A DNA stretch of 64,000 bases. It comes from Posidonia oceanica (taxonomy: Eukaryota; Streptophyta; Magnoliopsida; Alismatales; Posidoniaceae). A program made the translations under genes and the position numbers. This document shows positions 10,452 to 22,389 of the stretch, piece by piece. Location of the stretch: assembly GCA_037176725.1 (NCBI GenBank), contig JAZBRS010000020.1, positions 90,218,001-90,282,000 on the forward strand, written 5' to 3'. How positions within the stretch are numbered: position 1 is the stretch's first letter; each line of letters begins with the position of its first letter. The notes under the pieces are model-generated. The model worked only from the letters and a program-made list of their open reading frames with translations, ran no database searches and had not been told where the DNA came from.

Positions 10452-10859
10452 GACAGCTGAAATACCCTTGGCATCAAAATGCGAAGGATGGAGACAAAAC
10501 TGACGTGTTTTCCAAACAAGTAGTTAGGTGTACCAGCCCGGAGAAGATCCGGGTGAGAGTGCTCAGTGGCCTTTGCTTGAAGTAGCTCCAACATTGGTCT
10601 GCAGAGATTCTAGTATTCTGATGAAATGCAGGGGCTTTCCAATGCGGTATCATGCAGTATTCTAGTAGTAGACCGGACAGGCAGCTCAAGATGTGATTTG
10701 CAAGAATATGCATGCATCAAGTTGTGAAAGGCAAATTCAACATACAAGCAGATGGAAAAACAGACATCTTTTCATTGATTAAGTCTTGGTTACATGCCCA
10801 TGGCCGGGTAGAACAAAATACAACAATACTTAAACAGGACGCACAGCTACGCGAGTGTC

Positions 10860-12165
10860 CTAACTAGTTCGGGCCCTCTTGGAGTCCCTGGTATCACTGA
10901 ACAAAGGGGCGCCAGGCGGGATCTCGTTGATGGGCCAGAGTCCCTGTACCTCGATCGCATACTCAGGAGTGCATCCTGAGCCTTTCACAGCTGCGATGTC
11001 TGTCGACTGTACCCCATGGCGCATTAGGTGGGCCAGCTCCATTGTTGCGGCAGTGGAGTTGAGCAGATAGAGCCGAAGAAGGTCGGGCGATATGCTGTCA
11101 ACAAAGGCAACCTGTCGGAAGCCAAACTCTCGCATCACCTGGATGGGATGATACTCAACATCCTCGAGGAACCCTGGCAACACAACCAGTCGCATGTTGC
11201 GAGCACTGAAGAAGGCAGTGAAGGGCTCAACCGTGGATGGGATGATGCACCAGGTCACTGCGTCCTCAGTCAACTTGCTAGCTTCTGGTATTCTTCGCGA
11301 ACGCTCTTGATAGCTCAAGCATGACTGGTACCGCAATAAGTCTTGAAGGCGGACTTCTGTGGGCGCAGAATGTCCATCCCCAGGTGTCCAGCTAGCCAAA
11401 CTTGCACTAGGGCTCTGCAGTCGTGGAAGTGGCGGCAGCGGTTCGAGATGTGGTCTAGTCCGCGGTAAGTCTCCGCTAGGACTACTGGTGCCAAGTCGAT
11501 CTGCCGGGTTACCACAACGAGTGCAATTTCGGCAACTTCAAAGGCAACTGTCATTCGGCCATGGCTGAATATTAGCTCACCTAAGAAGCGGGTGACAAAA
11601 CCCCGGAGCCATAGATCATCTCCAACTCAGCACACTTCTTAGCAGTCTCACCAAAGTATCCCAGGCGGAGCATGGGCGTAGGCCCATCGGTGCAAATCAG
11701 TCTTTGCTTGCATTCCACCGTGGAGAGTCCAGATAGTTGGCTCAAGAACGCAATATATCCGTCCCGCCTCATGAAAATAGTTGGTCCCATGAGCTTGGAG
11801 AAGCCGCAGATCCGACGTACTTCCTCCAACATGGGTGTCATCTCTGTTCTACCGAAGCAGAAGACATGGTGCGTTGGCTTCTAGAACCTTGCCGCAGCGC
11901 ATAGGAGGTGTCGGCTCACCTCCACCTCAGCAGCCTTTAAGAGCTTGGACGGGAGGCCTTACAAGCACAGCCTCTCACGGTCGCCGGTGGTGAGTTCGCT
12001 GATCCATCCTTGGAGAACCTTGAAGCAGTGTGTCGGGGTTACTAAAGTGGGGTAACCCATCTCACGGGCAAGGAGGGAAGAAATGCAGGCAACTGAAAGA
12101 AGAGCTGGTCGCACGGCCCGCAACTCTAAGAAGAAAACTGGTGTGAAGTCTTCAAGTACCTGCAA
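10860..12165 (-). pseudogene. Accessory ORF of TE-A, DUF7745-like, broken
   Basis: The reading runs from about 12165 (the first ATG, of the MGYPT segment, is at 12060) down to 10860. Fragments in order match the TE-G accessory ORF: MGYPTL, SKLLKAAEVEVSRHLLCAA, FGRTEMTPMLEEVRRICGF, a segment VVVTRQIDLAPVVLAETYRG, and a C-terminal 180 codons ending near SDTRDSKRARTS. The layout (a TP-LEE motif, then a 'PVVLAETYRGLDHI' motif) resembles DUF7745 proteins of plant transposons as I remember them; this was not searched. It is broken by stops (TAG for Trp near 11884, TAA near 11957) and by frame changes between fragments. Its role is unknown. It sits downstream of integrase on the same strand, the place where env-like genes lie in some elements, but I see no envelope features. 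Confidence 0.7.
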
Positions 12166-13522
12166 TTAAGGCTGTGGTTCATCAGATCACTCACAGACAT
12201 AGCATGGGCTGTTAAAGGGGCAGGCTTGCATTTTAAAGTTGATAAAAGCAGTTCATATGTTACAGCTAACATTCAGAATAGAAACTAAGCACATTCAGCC
12301 GTGCAAAGGGACTTCGCCTGCACAGGGCGAAGTCGCACAAATGATTGTCAGCAGTGCCAGGCTATGCATGCCCGACGGTCCTTGGGGGGTAATCATTCCA
12401 CCCTGGGCTACTAGTTTGCATTCCAAGTTGTTGTGTTGACAGTGATGATCTGTTCTAGGGCTTGTGCTAGCGCTTGGATAGAGCAGGCTCTAGGCGAGCT
12501 GGTGGGAACTTGAACCAATGTGGTTCGAAGGCGGTCAACCTGTGCTTGGCAGAAGTACTGCCCCAGTACCTAGTTGAGCCTTACAGAGTGGGAGGGAGAG
12601 AGCAAAAGGGATGATTTAATGCTAGATAAATGCGTGCATGATCTATGCTAGATTGCTATTGCCCTTAGCATATGGAGTGCTTGATGCTTGTTGTAAAGGA
12701 AAGGAGTGGTCTCTGGTTCACCAGACTCTACTTGGACTCCTAACTGTTGGTGGCACTCTGGAATGGGTGATGATTTTTGTGTTAAGGTGGTGGTGTGGTG
12801 AGGATAGGTTCCATGCCAAACTCTCAAGGACCTACACCTACTCTTTTCATCATTTCATTTTTTTTGTTATTCTTTTTTTTTTCTCTCTTTGTTGTGTGTA
12901 GGCGCGTAGGTTTCCCCTATCCCTAGCTTAGAGGTAACAGGTGCCTGGTCTGAGGTAGGGAGAGTTGCTGCTAGACAGGGGTGGCTAGGCCCTATAGGAC
13001 TTGAGGGTTCCCTAGGCGTGAACTTCGACTCCTCTCCGAGGTAAGTTGGAGGGATGGGGTCACGTTGCTCGCCTCTATCTCTAGGGCTGACTTCTGTCTT
13101 CACCTTCTGTCTTCCTTTTTTTTCTTTTGTGCCCATGCGTAGACATGCATATAATTTTTTCACACTCTCGCTCACGCCCTAGCATTTTATCTCCCTCTAG
13201 AGGTGTAAGTCCTAGGGGGTTTGGGCATTTCGCCTGTCCTCACTGGACGGCGGCTCCCTCACTGGTTAGGATGTCTAAGTAGTGTCAAGTGAGATGGAGT
13301 AGACTCTTTCCAGAGCAGGCAAGCACTTCCGATTTCATCATCGGGCTATGATTGTAATGCATATGACTTTGATCTATTTTTCTTTTCTTTTCTCTCTTTC
13401 TTTTTTATTTTCTCTTTTTTTTGACTAATAAAACATGTAAAGCTGAAAATGCATGAAAGTGTTTAAATGCATGAGATGGAATGGAAGAAAAGGCTCTGCA
13501 AGGTAGGGGCGGCTCCAGACTA
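12166..13522 (-). other. Spacer between integrase and accessory ORF in TE-A
   Basis: No gene is visible. The stretch aligns in patches with TE-G 45600-47066, for example 'gagtggtct..actcta/tacttggactcct' near 12700 and 'ctctagaggtgtaagtcc' near 13200, and contains T-rich tracts at 12846-12893 and 13375-13420. On the minus strand, 'ttgcag' precedes the start of the accessory reading (12160-12166), which looks like a splice acceptor, but this is not proven. Confidence 0.5.
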
Positions 13523-15040
13523 CTAGTAGTACTTCTTGAGGTAGCATGAGTTGACCGGTTCTGACTGTTCAACCTGGTCCATGTCCTCAAGGATTGTTGC
13601 ACCATTGGAGAAGACCCGCTTGACCACAAAAGGGGCCATGCTAGTTGGGCCAAAATTTGCCTCGGCTGTCTGGGAGATGAATGGCTCGCAAGACCAAATC
13701 TCCAGGCTGTAAGCTTCTGGGCCTAACCTTCTTTAGGTATGCTCTGGCCACTCACTTCTGATAGCACCGGGCATGATGCATGGCTTGCAGCCTATGTTCA
13801 TCAATCAGGTTTAGTTCGATGCAGCGGTCTTCGACCCATTCGCCTTCCTCCAGCTCAGCTTCTCGTAGGATCCGCAGTGAGGGGATCTCTATTTCAACAG
13901 GTAACACTGCCTCCATGCCGTACACTAGTGAGTACGGGGTTGCTCCTGTAGAGGTCCGGACTGATGTCCTGTATGCCCATAATGCGTACGGAAGTTTGTC
14001 ACGCCAGTCCTTGTGAGTTTCTGCCATCTTTTTCAGGATCTTGACATGGTTCTTGTTGGCAGACTCTACTGCGCCATTCATCTGTGGCCAATAAGACGAG
14101 GATCTGTGATGTTTGATCTTAAAGCTCTGAAGATAGTCTTCAATCCTCTTGGCTATGAAGTTCATGCCATTGTCGGAGATGACGGTGTGTGGGACCCCAT
14201 ACTGGGTGATGATGTTGTTTTTGACGAATTTTTCCATCGCCGCGGCAGTGACAGTTTTGTAGGAGGCTGCTTCCACCCACTTGGTGAAGTAGTCGATCGC
14301 TACAAGGATGAAGCAATGGCCGTTGGAGGCTGCTGGATGTATAGCGCCAATGACGTCAATCCCCCAGGTGGAGAAAGGCCATGGCGATGACATGCTGTGC
14401 AATTGTTGTGGAGGCGCATGCATGAAATTCCAATGGATTTGGCAGTTATGGCATCTGCGCACAAACTTGCAGCAATCTGCCTCCATGGTTGACCAGAAGT
14501 AGTCCTGGAGCATGATCTTCTTGGCTAGCAACACACCATTCATGTGAGGGCCACAGCTTCCTGCATGGACTTGAAGCATTAGTGTGTCGGCCTCTCTCTT
14601 GCCTATGCAGCGTAGGAGCATCTGGTTGTAGGATCTTCTGTATAGATGCCCTGCTCCTAGCACGTATTTTGAGGCCAGATGTGCCAAAGTCTTTCTATCT
14701 ACCGCTAAGGCGTAAGGTGGGAGGCTGCCAGATTCTAGGAAGACCTCTATGTCGTGGTACGACAGCTGCTCTTCTGCCGGATCCACCTCTTCTATGCTCA
14801 TGCAATGTGCAGGCTGCTCCATGCGAGTGACTGATACGTCCACTGCACGATCTTCAGGTATGCTGAGCCAGGATGCCAAGGTTGCTAGTGCATCTGCATA
14901 TGTGTTTCGTGCTCTATTCATGTATGTGAAGCGGACGCTCTCGAACTCCTCAATGAGCTTTAGTAGATGTTCATGACAAGGCACGAGCTTTGTGTCCTTG
15001 GTCTTCAAATCACCATTGACCTGGAAGATCACCAACATTG
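13523..15040 (-). pseudogene. TE-A pol fragment: end of archaeal-type RNase H plus integrase
   Basis: From 15040 downward the frame encodes the tail of an archaeal-type RNase H (FQVNGDLKTKD..., ADALATLASWLSI), then integrase. The integrase shows the zinc-binding region (VHAGSCGPH ... CHNC), the three catalytic positions of the DDE core (WGIDVIGAIHP, VISDNGMNF and E in NGAVESANKN), and a C-terminal end near CYLKKYY. One in-frame TGA at 13752 stands for the CGA Arg that TE-G keeps. The open frame seems to run on to 15125, but its first 28 codons are antisense LTR of TE-C. Integrase would insert element DNA in the nucleus. All three catalytic acids are present, but the gene has lost its upstream half. 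Confidence 0.88.
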
Positions 15041-15274
15041 TGTAGACACCCCATTTTGACACCCAGTCGGCGGATTTCACCTCGAGGAACGAGCTTGGAA
15101 GCGGCAACCCTGACTTAAACCCCAAACCAACCCAAAACCCTCAAAACCTAGCCCAAAACCCCATCCAAACCCAAAAACCCACCTAAACCTTACCTAAACA
15201 TACCCAAGCCAATCCTAAGCCTTAACCCAAGCCTTAACCTAAGCCAGAATCCTCAAAACAACCTTGAAACACCT

Positions 15275-17310
15275 CTGGAACGTTAGACGCTGCCTGTGCC
15301 AGCGTCCAACATTAGACGCTGTCTATGCTAGCTTCTTACATTGGACGCAACTGCGGCAAGCGTCCAACGCATCGGGACAGCAAGCACCCTTTGGCCGCCC
15401 TCCGTCACGCCAAGAACCGCCCTCCGCTAGCTCCTGCCACCCCACGACCTCACATCCACTCCCCACTTACTACATCACTACCTCCACCCACTAGATGCCA
15501 ACTGCCACTAACTCCCTGGCACCATGTCCCCTCCTCGCCGGCGTCCTTCCCGCTCTCACCACCGCCAGTGACAAACCGCCTGCACCTCTGCCACCAATGA
15601 CTTCATCGTCCCTTCCCTACCACACCACTTACTTCTTCGAGCAACTTGCCCCCTCACACCACTCATTGCTACCTCCTTGCCGCCTGTAGGCTTTTGCCAG
15701 AGCTAACCTAGGTGGTGGAGAAACCCAATAGAAGGCTGGCCACATTTCCACCTTCCTTCTCCATTGCTGAGTGAACGATAGAAGAGGAGCGATCCAAAAA
15801 CACGCCCCAACACTTTAGCTTTCTCTCGAGCCTCCCACACCTCTCCTTAGCCTCCCGGACCGCTGCCAAACCTCGCCGCAGTTCCCGTCGTCCACCATGA
15901 ACCCATCGCCGGCCGTCCAACCCAACAGCAACCCAACCAACCACAGCAACCCAAAACAACCCCAGCAATCCCCCACGTCTTCCTAGCATCCCGTGCAATG
16001 CTCCACACAGCTCCAAACCTTGCTGCAAATAGCCTAGCCCCACCGTCCAAGCTCGCCGTCCTCCTCGCTGGTCGGCCGCACACAACTCCTCCTGGCCACA
16101 TACAGGCAATTTTCTCTTCCTCGGTGTGTCCCTCACCTCCTTCCTCATCGTAGCAAAGCCTCACAGCTAAGCTTCATGGCTTTCTGGCCTCTCGGATGGC
16201 CGAAATTGTTGTGAACGCCGACGACAAGAGGGAGGAGGTGGGTGGAGTAATCCACGCACCCACTTCTGGTTTTAAATACATGATTATGTTCGTTATTGCA
16301 TGCTTATGCTCACTAGCTATTTAGTTTTCCGTTTTGGATCAATTTGAGTATCGATTCTTGCCAGGAAATATCCCAATCCATTAGTCGCATGAGCTGGTGC
16401 TTCTAACATTGGACGTGCCCTGTGGCAGCGTCCAACACCCTTGCTGTCTTTTTATTTATTTCTTTGTTGCTGTGGTTTGAATGCTGTTTTACATGCTTTG
16501 ATATCTTGCATGCTTTCCCTTATGCTTCTAGATGCCATGTTATGGATCATGTATTGATTTTTGGCTTGGTTTCCTTCATATTTTTAAATAGTCTACCTAG
16601 GTGTTGGACGCTGAGTGCTCCAGCGTTTTATGTAAAACGCAGGTCAACTCAGCGTTTTACACCCCAAAATGTTGTTTAGCATCTTAACATCAGGTGATTG
16701 CTTTTATTTGAGATGTTTATCTGGTCCATGTTTGCATGTTGATATCTGGATCTTCCTTCAGTTATTTGCAGGTTTATATAATGTCTTTTTATCAGTTTGC
16801 ACGCTAAGTTTTATGACTCTGCCTTCTCTGTGTTGGACGCTGAGTGCTCCAGCATTTTATGTAAAACGCTGGGTACTCAAGCGTTTAACAACCTGCTTTA
16901 GTTTCAATCGATTTTGTGTCTGTGTCATGTTCTCAAATCTTTTTGGCTTCTCATCTTGATTGTCAAGCATGATCTGCATGTCTCCTGTTGTGTTATTGCA
17001 ATTGCATCATGTTTAAACCTTTAGCATGCATGCATATCTTTCAAAATCTAGGTTCAGTTGTTAGACGCTGGCGCTCGTAGCGTTTAACACCCTTTGCCTG
17101 TTTAAATCAGTTTTGACGCTTGCATTCGACTTCCGAGTTTGTGCTTTGATCTCTTGGCATGGTTTATCTGTCCATAGCTTTTACATAGCATTAAAATCTC
17201 TGTTTTCCAAATGAGCCTGCTTTTCTGCAGGTTTTCTGTCCCCTGTGTTGGATGCTGCTTGCTCCAGCGTTTTACATAAAACGCAGGCTGCTCTAGCATC
17301 CAACGCTTTA
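15275..17310. repeat. Dispersed TTGGACGCT...AGCGTCCAA dyad cassettes in TE-C LTR
   Basis: Related boxes occur near 15280, 15310, 15350, 16410, 16600, 16832, 17057 and 17245. The typical form is GTTGGACGCTG, about 6-12 bases, CCAGCG, often followed by a second dyad TTTTAtgTAAAACGC. Matching arms occur inverted in each cassette, so each can fold. TE-B and TE-A LTRs lack this cassette, so it spread within this LTR lineage. Function unknown. Confidence 0.7.
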
Positions 17311-17549
17311 CAACTTGCTGCACTTTGTTTTTAGCGCCGATTTTGTTTCAGATGTCGTTTTCCACACTTTGTCACTTCTAGTACATGCCTTAGCACCCAT
17401 GCATGCTGCTGGATCCCTGTTTCCTGTTTCACACCTTGCATCGCCTATTTTCCCATGGTTTTCCACCTCGGACTTGTTTTCCATCGCATGTTACTATTCG
17501 CATTGCATGGTTTTATTCGTCATTTTGATTTCTTGCCTGCATTGCATCT

Positions 17550-17900
17550 AGGGTAGTAATGCTTACTGTCTGGAGTTCTTATGAACCAAGGCATGCATGG
17601 TTCAGAACACTGGTAGCTTCATTGAGCACATAGATTGCACGTTTAATTCCCATCACACATCATAGCATCTTAAGCAAGTTAAAGCATTCATAGCATGGCA
17701 TAGCATCCCTCGCCCCTCGGGCGTACAGTAAAGGCAAGCAATTGTTGACATTCCTGCATATGCGAGCAAGAAGCCTAGAAAGACCAATTCTGGGTGTATT
17801 AGGGGTGCCTAACACCTTCCCCGTGCGTAATAGAGGTCCTTATCCTTTCTCTTCGTCTGTAATGACCATTATGCCCTTATCCTAGGCACGAGTCATTTAT
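17550..17900 (+). other. Conserved LTR 3' block with hairpin (TE-C)
   Basis: The block contains 'atgcttactgtctggagttc', the TGAACCA/TGGTTCA stem at 17582-17604, 'ctcgcccctcgggcgtacag', GGGGTGCCTAACACCTTCC and 'aggcacgagtcat', in the same order as the other five family-I LTR ends. The hairpin arms differ from TE-B but still pair. Confidence 0.75.
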
Positions 17901-18142
17901 TTCTGCATAGCATTGCACCATTTGCATGTTTTCATGCTTTTCCATGGTTTTCCTCGTCTTCTGATTTAATAGACTAGGTGGCGACTCCGAATTTGCTTTA
18001 TCTTTGTCTTTCTGCCCTTTTTTGGTGTTTTCGAGTCGAGTTTCCTTCATCGGATTCACCGGCTATCAGCAGCCTCTCATCGGTTGGTGCGCTTGAGCTC
18101 TGGCAGCATGCATGGATGTGCTGATTTGATAGGTTACTACAG

Positions 18143-18162
18143 TGGCGACTCGGTTGGGGATT
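18143..18162 (+). other. Primer-binding site of TE-C (tRNA-Arg type)
   Basis: One base after the LTR end lies TGGCGACTCGGTTGGGGATT. Its complement ends in ..CGCCA and fits the 3' end of plant tRNA-Arg species starting GACTCC, the primer known for Ogre/Tat elements. The match to a particular tRNA is from memory. Confidence 0.75.
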
Positions 18163-19485
18163 CTAGACTCTGGCTTTCGTTTTGGCTTTCTCGCTTGCTT
18201 GGATTTTGCATTTTGCTTGCCTTATGCCTGTTTCCATGCTTTATTGCCTACCTTGTCTTTACATGCTTTATTGCTTGCCTTGTCTTTACATGCTTTATTG
18301 CTTACTTTGTCTTTACCTACTTTATTTCTTGCACTACACATGCCTAAATACTTGCTTGGCGCAATAATACATGCCTTTTGAGTGGTAAATGCTTTGTTTT
18401 ACACAATTGTTATGCCACCACACATGCACATGACATGTATTCTTGCCTTTTGATATAATGAGTGCTTTCTTTTCACCATCATGTCCACAATATTTGCACA
18501 TGCCATGCACATGCCTTTTGCCTTTTTGTATGATTGCATGCATGCCATGACTCCATGTTTCTTTTCCCTTCATGCTTTCACCATGCCTAGGATGTTAGAA
18601 ACGTGTTTGCTACCCTTTTGGCTTAATTTAAAAGCAACAAATAATGCCAAACATTAAAATTTAAGCACAACTAGAGCCAAAACTTGCAATTTTGCCTTTT
18701 GGTTACATAAAATGCAAGTAAAACATTTTAAAGCATCTTTGCATGAATGATTCATCTTAGAAAGCATGCATCTTCTCATCTCTAAGTCAACCCATTAGTC
18801 TGAGAAGGGCAGTCCTGGTCTCTTGTTCCACTACTTTGGCATAGGGTAAGTTGGTCGGTCTGTCCTCCCTTGTCAAGGGTCGTGTCGGTGTTAGTAGAGG
18901 GTACAACCCATGCTTCAGCAGGGTCGAGGCTCCTAATGCACCACATTGTTATACCTGAGCTTTGGCCAGGGTTTAGATGGGGACCTACTTTTTCTGACTT
19001 GGAGTCAAAAAACCGAAACCCAAGAGTGAGTCCGAGTAGGCTGCCTACTTAGGACATGCATGGTGAGAGAGCGCATAATAGGGCATTCATCTGCATGTGT
19101 GCCATTCATGCCACCCTTAATAACTTGTTTTGCGTCCATCCTCTGACACCTTTGCAGTTTTTCGTAGGTAGGTGCGAGATCCTCTGCCAGGACCTCAAGC
19201 GTCTCTCCTCTCTGTCTCTGAGCTATCTGTCGCCTCTAATAATAGCTCGTCTTAGGTCTCATGTCTCTGCTCTTAGCCGCAAATCCCTTTGCGAGTTCAT
19301 TGTCCGTTATGGCCCAGCATACCGGCGAGCCTTCTTCCTCTTTGGCGTCGGAGGAGATACAGACTTCGGTCTCTCCTTCCATTGCTTTGATGTCTGCTGT
19401 CTCTTCTCCACTTTTGGTGCAGGAGACTTCCTAGCCCCTTTATCTGGAACAAGGGCTGACCCCAGTTGACCTGGAGCTTGTCACC
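18163..19485 (+). other. Untranslated leader of TE-C
   Basis: I see no gene in this stretch. It contains three copies of a 27-bp T/C-rich repeat (about 18238-18318, 'catgctttattgcttgcctt'), an A/T-rich part, and at 18780-19060 a segment that matches the TE-G leader (56190-56470, antisense), including 'tgggtt..acttttttctgac' words. The short ORFs at 18084-18381 come from the repeat. Confidence 0.65.
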
Positions 19486-21503
19486 GAGTCAAATGCGGTG
19501 ACCACCACTCAGGCTCCAGGAGCGTCGCCTTCTGTTCCTTCCCAAGGCATTCCTATCTTGGGAATCCAACCTTCTACGGCTACCCCTTGTATAGGATCTC
19601 CCCGTTTTGCCCTTTCTATCTCCGTGTCCCCTTTGGTGGCCGATCTTTTGCATCCCAGCCCGTCGGTCGACGAGTCCCTCGCCTTGCGAGCACGACACCT
19701 CATGGCTAAGGCCGAGAGGTTGCAAGGCATGGCTTTCGCTCTCGACCCGACTGTGGTCCAACCTTTTTGCCTGACCCCTGAGGTTCTGGTGTAGCCCATA
19801 GTAGTTCTGCAGGCTCACCACACTACACTTTCCGCCCTTGCCATCGCACTGGCTTGTCATAGCTCCAGCGATGCGAACATCTTATCTGCCTCCTGCATCT
19901 ACACAACACCATTCACTACATGCTACTCTATTACTTGGTGGCTAGTCCCCTCGATTGGTGCGAGCGCAGCACCCTTCAGGAACGTCGCCCGGGACCGTGC
20001 TAGTGCCACAGCTGTTGCTCCCCTATAGTACACCGCACACGGCACAGCATAGTATCTATCCATCCCCCATGCATCAGGTTCAGACCCCCGCATGCACCCC
20101 ACAACACAACTCACAATCGCACGGGTATGCTGGCCCTCACACCTTGACACCAGGTGGTGTGATGGTGGATCTAGGGGAGCGATTTCACGCGACCCATACA
20201 GCATACGCGGCACCTGCCTCAACTGCACCAGTCTCAACAGCAGCAACTTCTGGCACCCTCCACTCTAGGATCGGTGATCTAGAAAGAGCACTTCGTCGAT
20301 TTCAAGGCACGGACCGCCAATCCTACTAATTCTGGGACCTCTGCTACTCCTCAGAGGCCACACTCCCTTCGAAATTCCGCATCCCGAAATTCAAAAAGTA
20401 CATTGGTAGAGACTGCCCCATCTCGCGTCTGAAGGCATACTACAGAGACCTTGCTCAGCTTCAGGCTGACGAAAGGCTCCTGATCCGCCTGTTCTAGAAG
20501 AGTTTGACCGACCCCACGCTCAAGTGGTTCACTTCGCTTGACATGGCCGCAGTGCAGACTTGGAAGGATCTTTCCCAGGCTTTCCTTGAGTAGTATTCTT
20601 TCAACCTCGACTTGATCCTGAAGCGAGAGGATCTTGTTGCCATCCGGTAGAGGCCCCAAGAGCCATTCGGGGAGTATGTCGGTCGCTGGCATTCCATAGC
20701 CACCCAGCTAAGAGATAGACCCTCCGACGAGGAATCTATCAAGTTGATCCTCAAAGGCGCACTGCCAATGACTGGGACTTTACTAAGCATTCAACATATC
20801 ACTAGCTTTGCATCGCTAGTTAGAGCTGGCGCCCGCGTGGAAAGCTCGCTGCAAAGTGGGCATTTCCCTGCACTTTCTGCATTGGCTAGGTGGGCCAACA
20901 CCTTTAGCAGTAGCAATCGCAACAACAACAACAATCCTGCCATCGGCTACTCCGAGTGGAACGCCGCCGCATACGCCGATTCTCCCGTAGAGCCTGCCAA
21001 TGCAACGAGTCAACCAGACTCTATTCCGCTAGATTATGCCCATGATCTTGCACCCACTACACACACTGCCACCATTGAGCCAGTGCATCACTTCGCACCT
21101 GCTCGGCAAGGACTCTAACCGGGGTAAAGACGACCTCGTCATGCCGGGTGTGATTACACTCCTTCGGTAGAACCACTAAGTGTCATCTTCCCCCAGGTTG
21201 AGTCACTTCTGAGGCTCCCGGCTGTTCGTCCGTTAACGAATCTCCCTCAGTGGGGGCACGATACGAATCAGTTCTGCAGTTTCCATCGAGCCACGGGGCA
21301 CTCAACGGATGCCTGCCTTGCTTTGCGGGATGCCATTTAGTGCTTGATTGATCGAAAGACCATCAGCATCGTTGCATGGGGGCAGAAACTACACCTACAC
21401 CCACACCTGCACTTGCACCTGCACATGCACCTGCACCTGCACAAGCACATCCTAGTGTAGCCGGCCCTTCCTCTTCCAGGCTTGCAGGCACCGAAGATGT
21501 CGG
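19486..21503 (+). pseudogene. TE-C gag, broken by stops and by TE-D
   Basis: Gag builds the particle that packages element RNA. From about 19955 to 21340 one frame carries a Gag-like core (KFKKYIG, AYYRDLAQLQADERLLI, LKWFTSLDMA, FNLDLI, EYVGRWHSIATQLRDRP) and a CX2HX4HX4C zinc knuckle (FCSFHRATGHSTDAC near 21270). These parts match TE-G gag. In-frame stops are at 20327, 20495, 20591, 20648, 21116, 21125 and 21338. Alignment with TE-G shows that most replace a Gln codon (CAA/CAG to TAA/TAG). The N-terminal part (19498-19794) is in another frame. The gene ends at 21503 where TE-D is inserted, so protease and pol of TE-C are not in the window. Confidence 0.85.
21386..21452 (+). repeat. CACCTG hexamer microsatellite
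   Basis: A run of cac(c/t)tgcacctg-type hexamers lies in the C-terminal gag sequence of TE-C and encodes alternating His/Leu. It gives an open frame on both strands and is not a separate gene. Confidence 0.8.
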
Positions 21504-21860
21504 TGTAGATATCCCATTTTCGCATTTCGCAGAGTTCATAGAGGATAGGAACTTCTGAGGCACCCAGATCACACAACTAAGGCTTAATAACATATTTTCC
21601 AGAGTTTTCATGATCTACTTAAAAACAATGCTTGATTTTACTTGACTTAAGGTCGTTGGCTGTGGCAGAGCTGATGCACTCAGACTCGTGGCAAGTCCGA
21701 GTACCTTGAGCACACTTTATTCCACTCAAATCCGTGGCAGATTTGAGTCAAAGAAGATGTTTTTATGATTTCATGAGATATTTGAAGTTTCCCAGCCTTT
21801 TATCATGTTTTCTCTGGATAGAACCTAAAAGCTAGGGCTAGAAATGATCTGAGCTTACTA

Positions 21861-21972
21861 GTTGCCAGCTGCGGAGGCAACTAAGTCAGTTGCTAGCTCG
21901 GGAGGCAACTAAGTCAGTTGCCACCTGGGGAGGCAACTAAGTCAGTTGCCACCTGGGGAGGCGACTAAGTTA
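21861..21972. repeat. Four 28-bp inverted-repeat units in TE-D LTR
   Basis: Four tandem copies start at 21861, 21889, 21917 and 21945. Each holds GTTGCC, 9 bases, GGCAAC followed by 'taagtca', an inverted repeat of six-base arms. The fourth grades into the GGCGAC/GGCGCC type that continues to about 22260. The array lies 400-530 bp upstream of the TATA box. Confidence 0.8.
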
Positions 21973-22389
21973 GGCGCCACTCTAGGCAGCGACTAACTGT
22001 CGAGGGCTTCGTCAACTATCTCCTGCAGTTGTTTTTGACGGTTGTGTCCCACGACCCCACCAACAGCTAGGTGCCAACCTAACCGGCGACTAAGCGGTCG
22101 TGGAACTGTAATGGTTATTTCCCATGATCCTCAACCATTAGGCGCCAACTCAACCGGCGACTAATGATCTGGCCTCCTTCGAACCGCTTTTCCACGGTTA
22201 TTTTCCACGATCCCCTCGACCGTTAGGCGCCAACTCAACCGGCGACAAACAGTCGTGGCCTCGTTCCCATGGTTTTTCCATGATGGACTAGGCAGTTGCT
22301 AGCCTAAGTTGCCTACCCATGCGACGACTGGCCATAACTACCACTTTTTCTAGAAACTTCCAGGTGCAACCACCTAGACCCCTAGAGTC

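Larger units (their letters stand above)
7408..15040 (-). mobile_element. TE-A: interior of a minus-strand Tat-type element, interrupted by TE-C
   Basis: Read from 15040 down to 7408 this interior gives the end of the archaeal-type RNase H, integrase, a spacer, the accessory ORF, the hairpin arrays and the polypurine tract. This is the same order as in TE-G (48590 down to 42261). It stops at 15040, where the plus-strand LTR of TE-C begins. In TE-G the matching coding sequence runs on, so the upstream half of TE-A (gag, protease, RT) was separated from it by TE-C and is not in the window. Positions 7422-7760 hold a non-coding stretch with 'ctgatgc'-type repeats and no recognised signal. Confidence 0.85.
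15041..18141 (+). mobile_element. TE-C: 5' LTR, family I, inserted in TE-A pol
   Basis: The LTR runs from TGTAGACACCCCATTTTGAC to GGTTACTACA (3,101 bp) and is followed by a primer-binding site, so it is a 5' LTR. It starts inside the RNase H frame of TE-A, giving a precise insertion point. The candidate duplicated target is cattg (15036-15040). Inside are a C/A-rich start (15116-15250), a GC-rich part (15370-16150), several GGACGCT/AGCGTCC dyads, and the conserved 3' block (17550-17900) with its hairpin at 17582-17604. Confidence 0.92.

Noticed and set aside
13752..14830. Plus-strand ORFs opposite integrase (also 47544-47930 and 49816-50283)
   Set aside because: Shadows of the minus-strand pol frames, which carry clear catalytic motifs.
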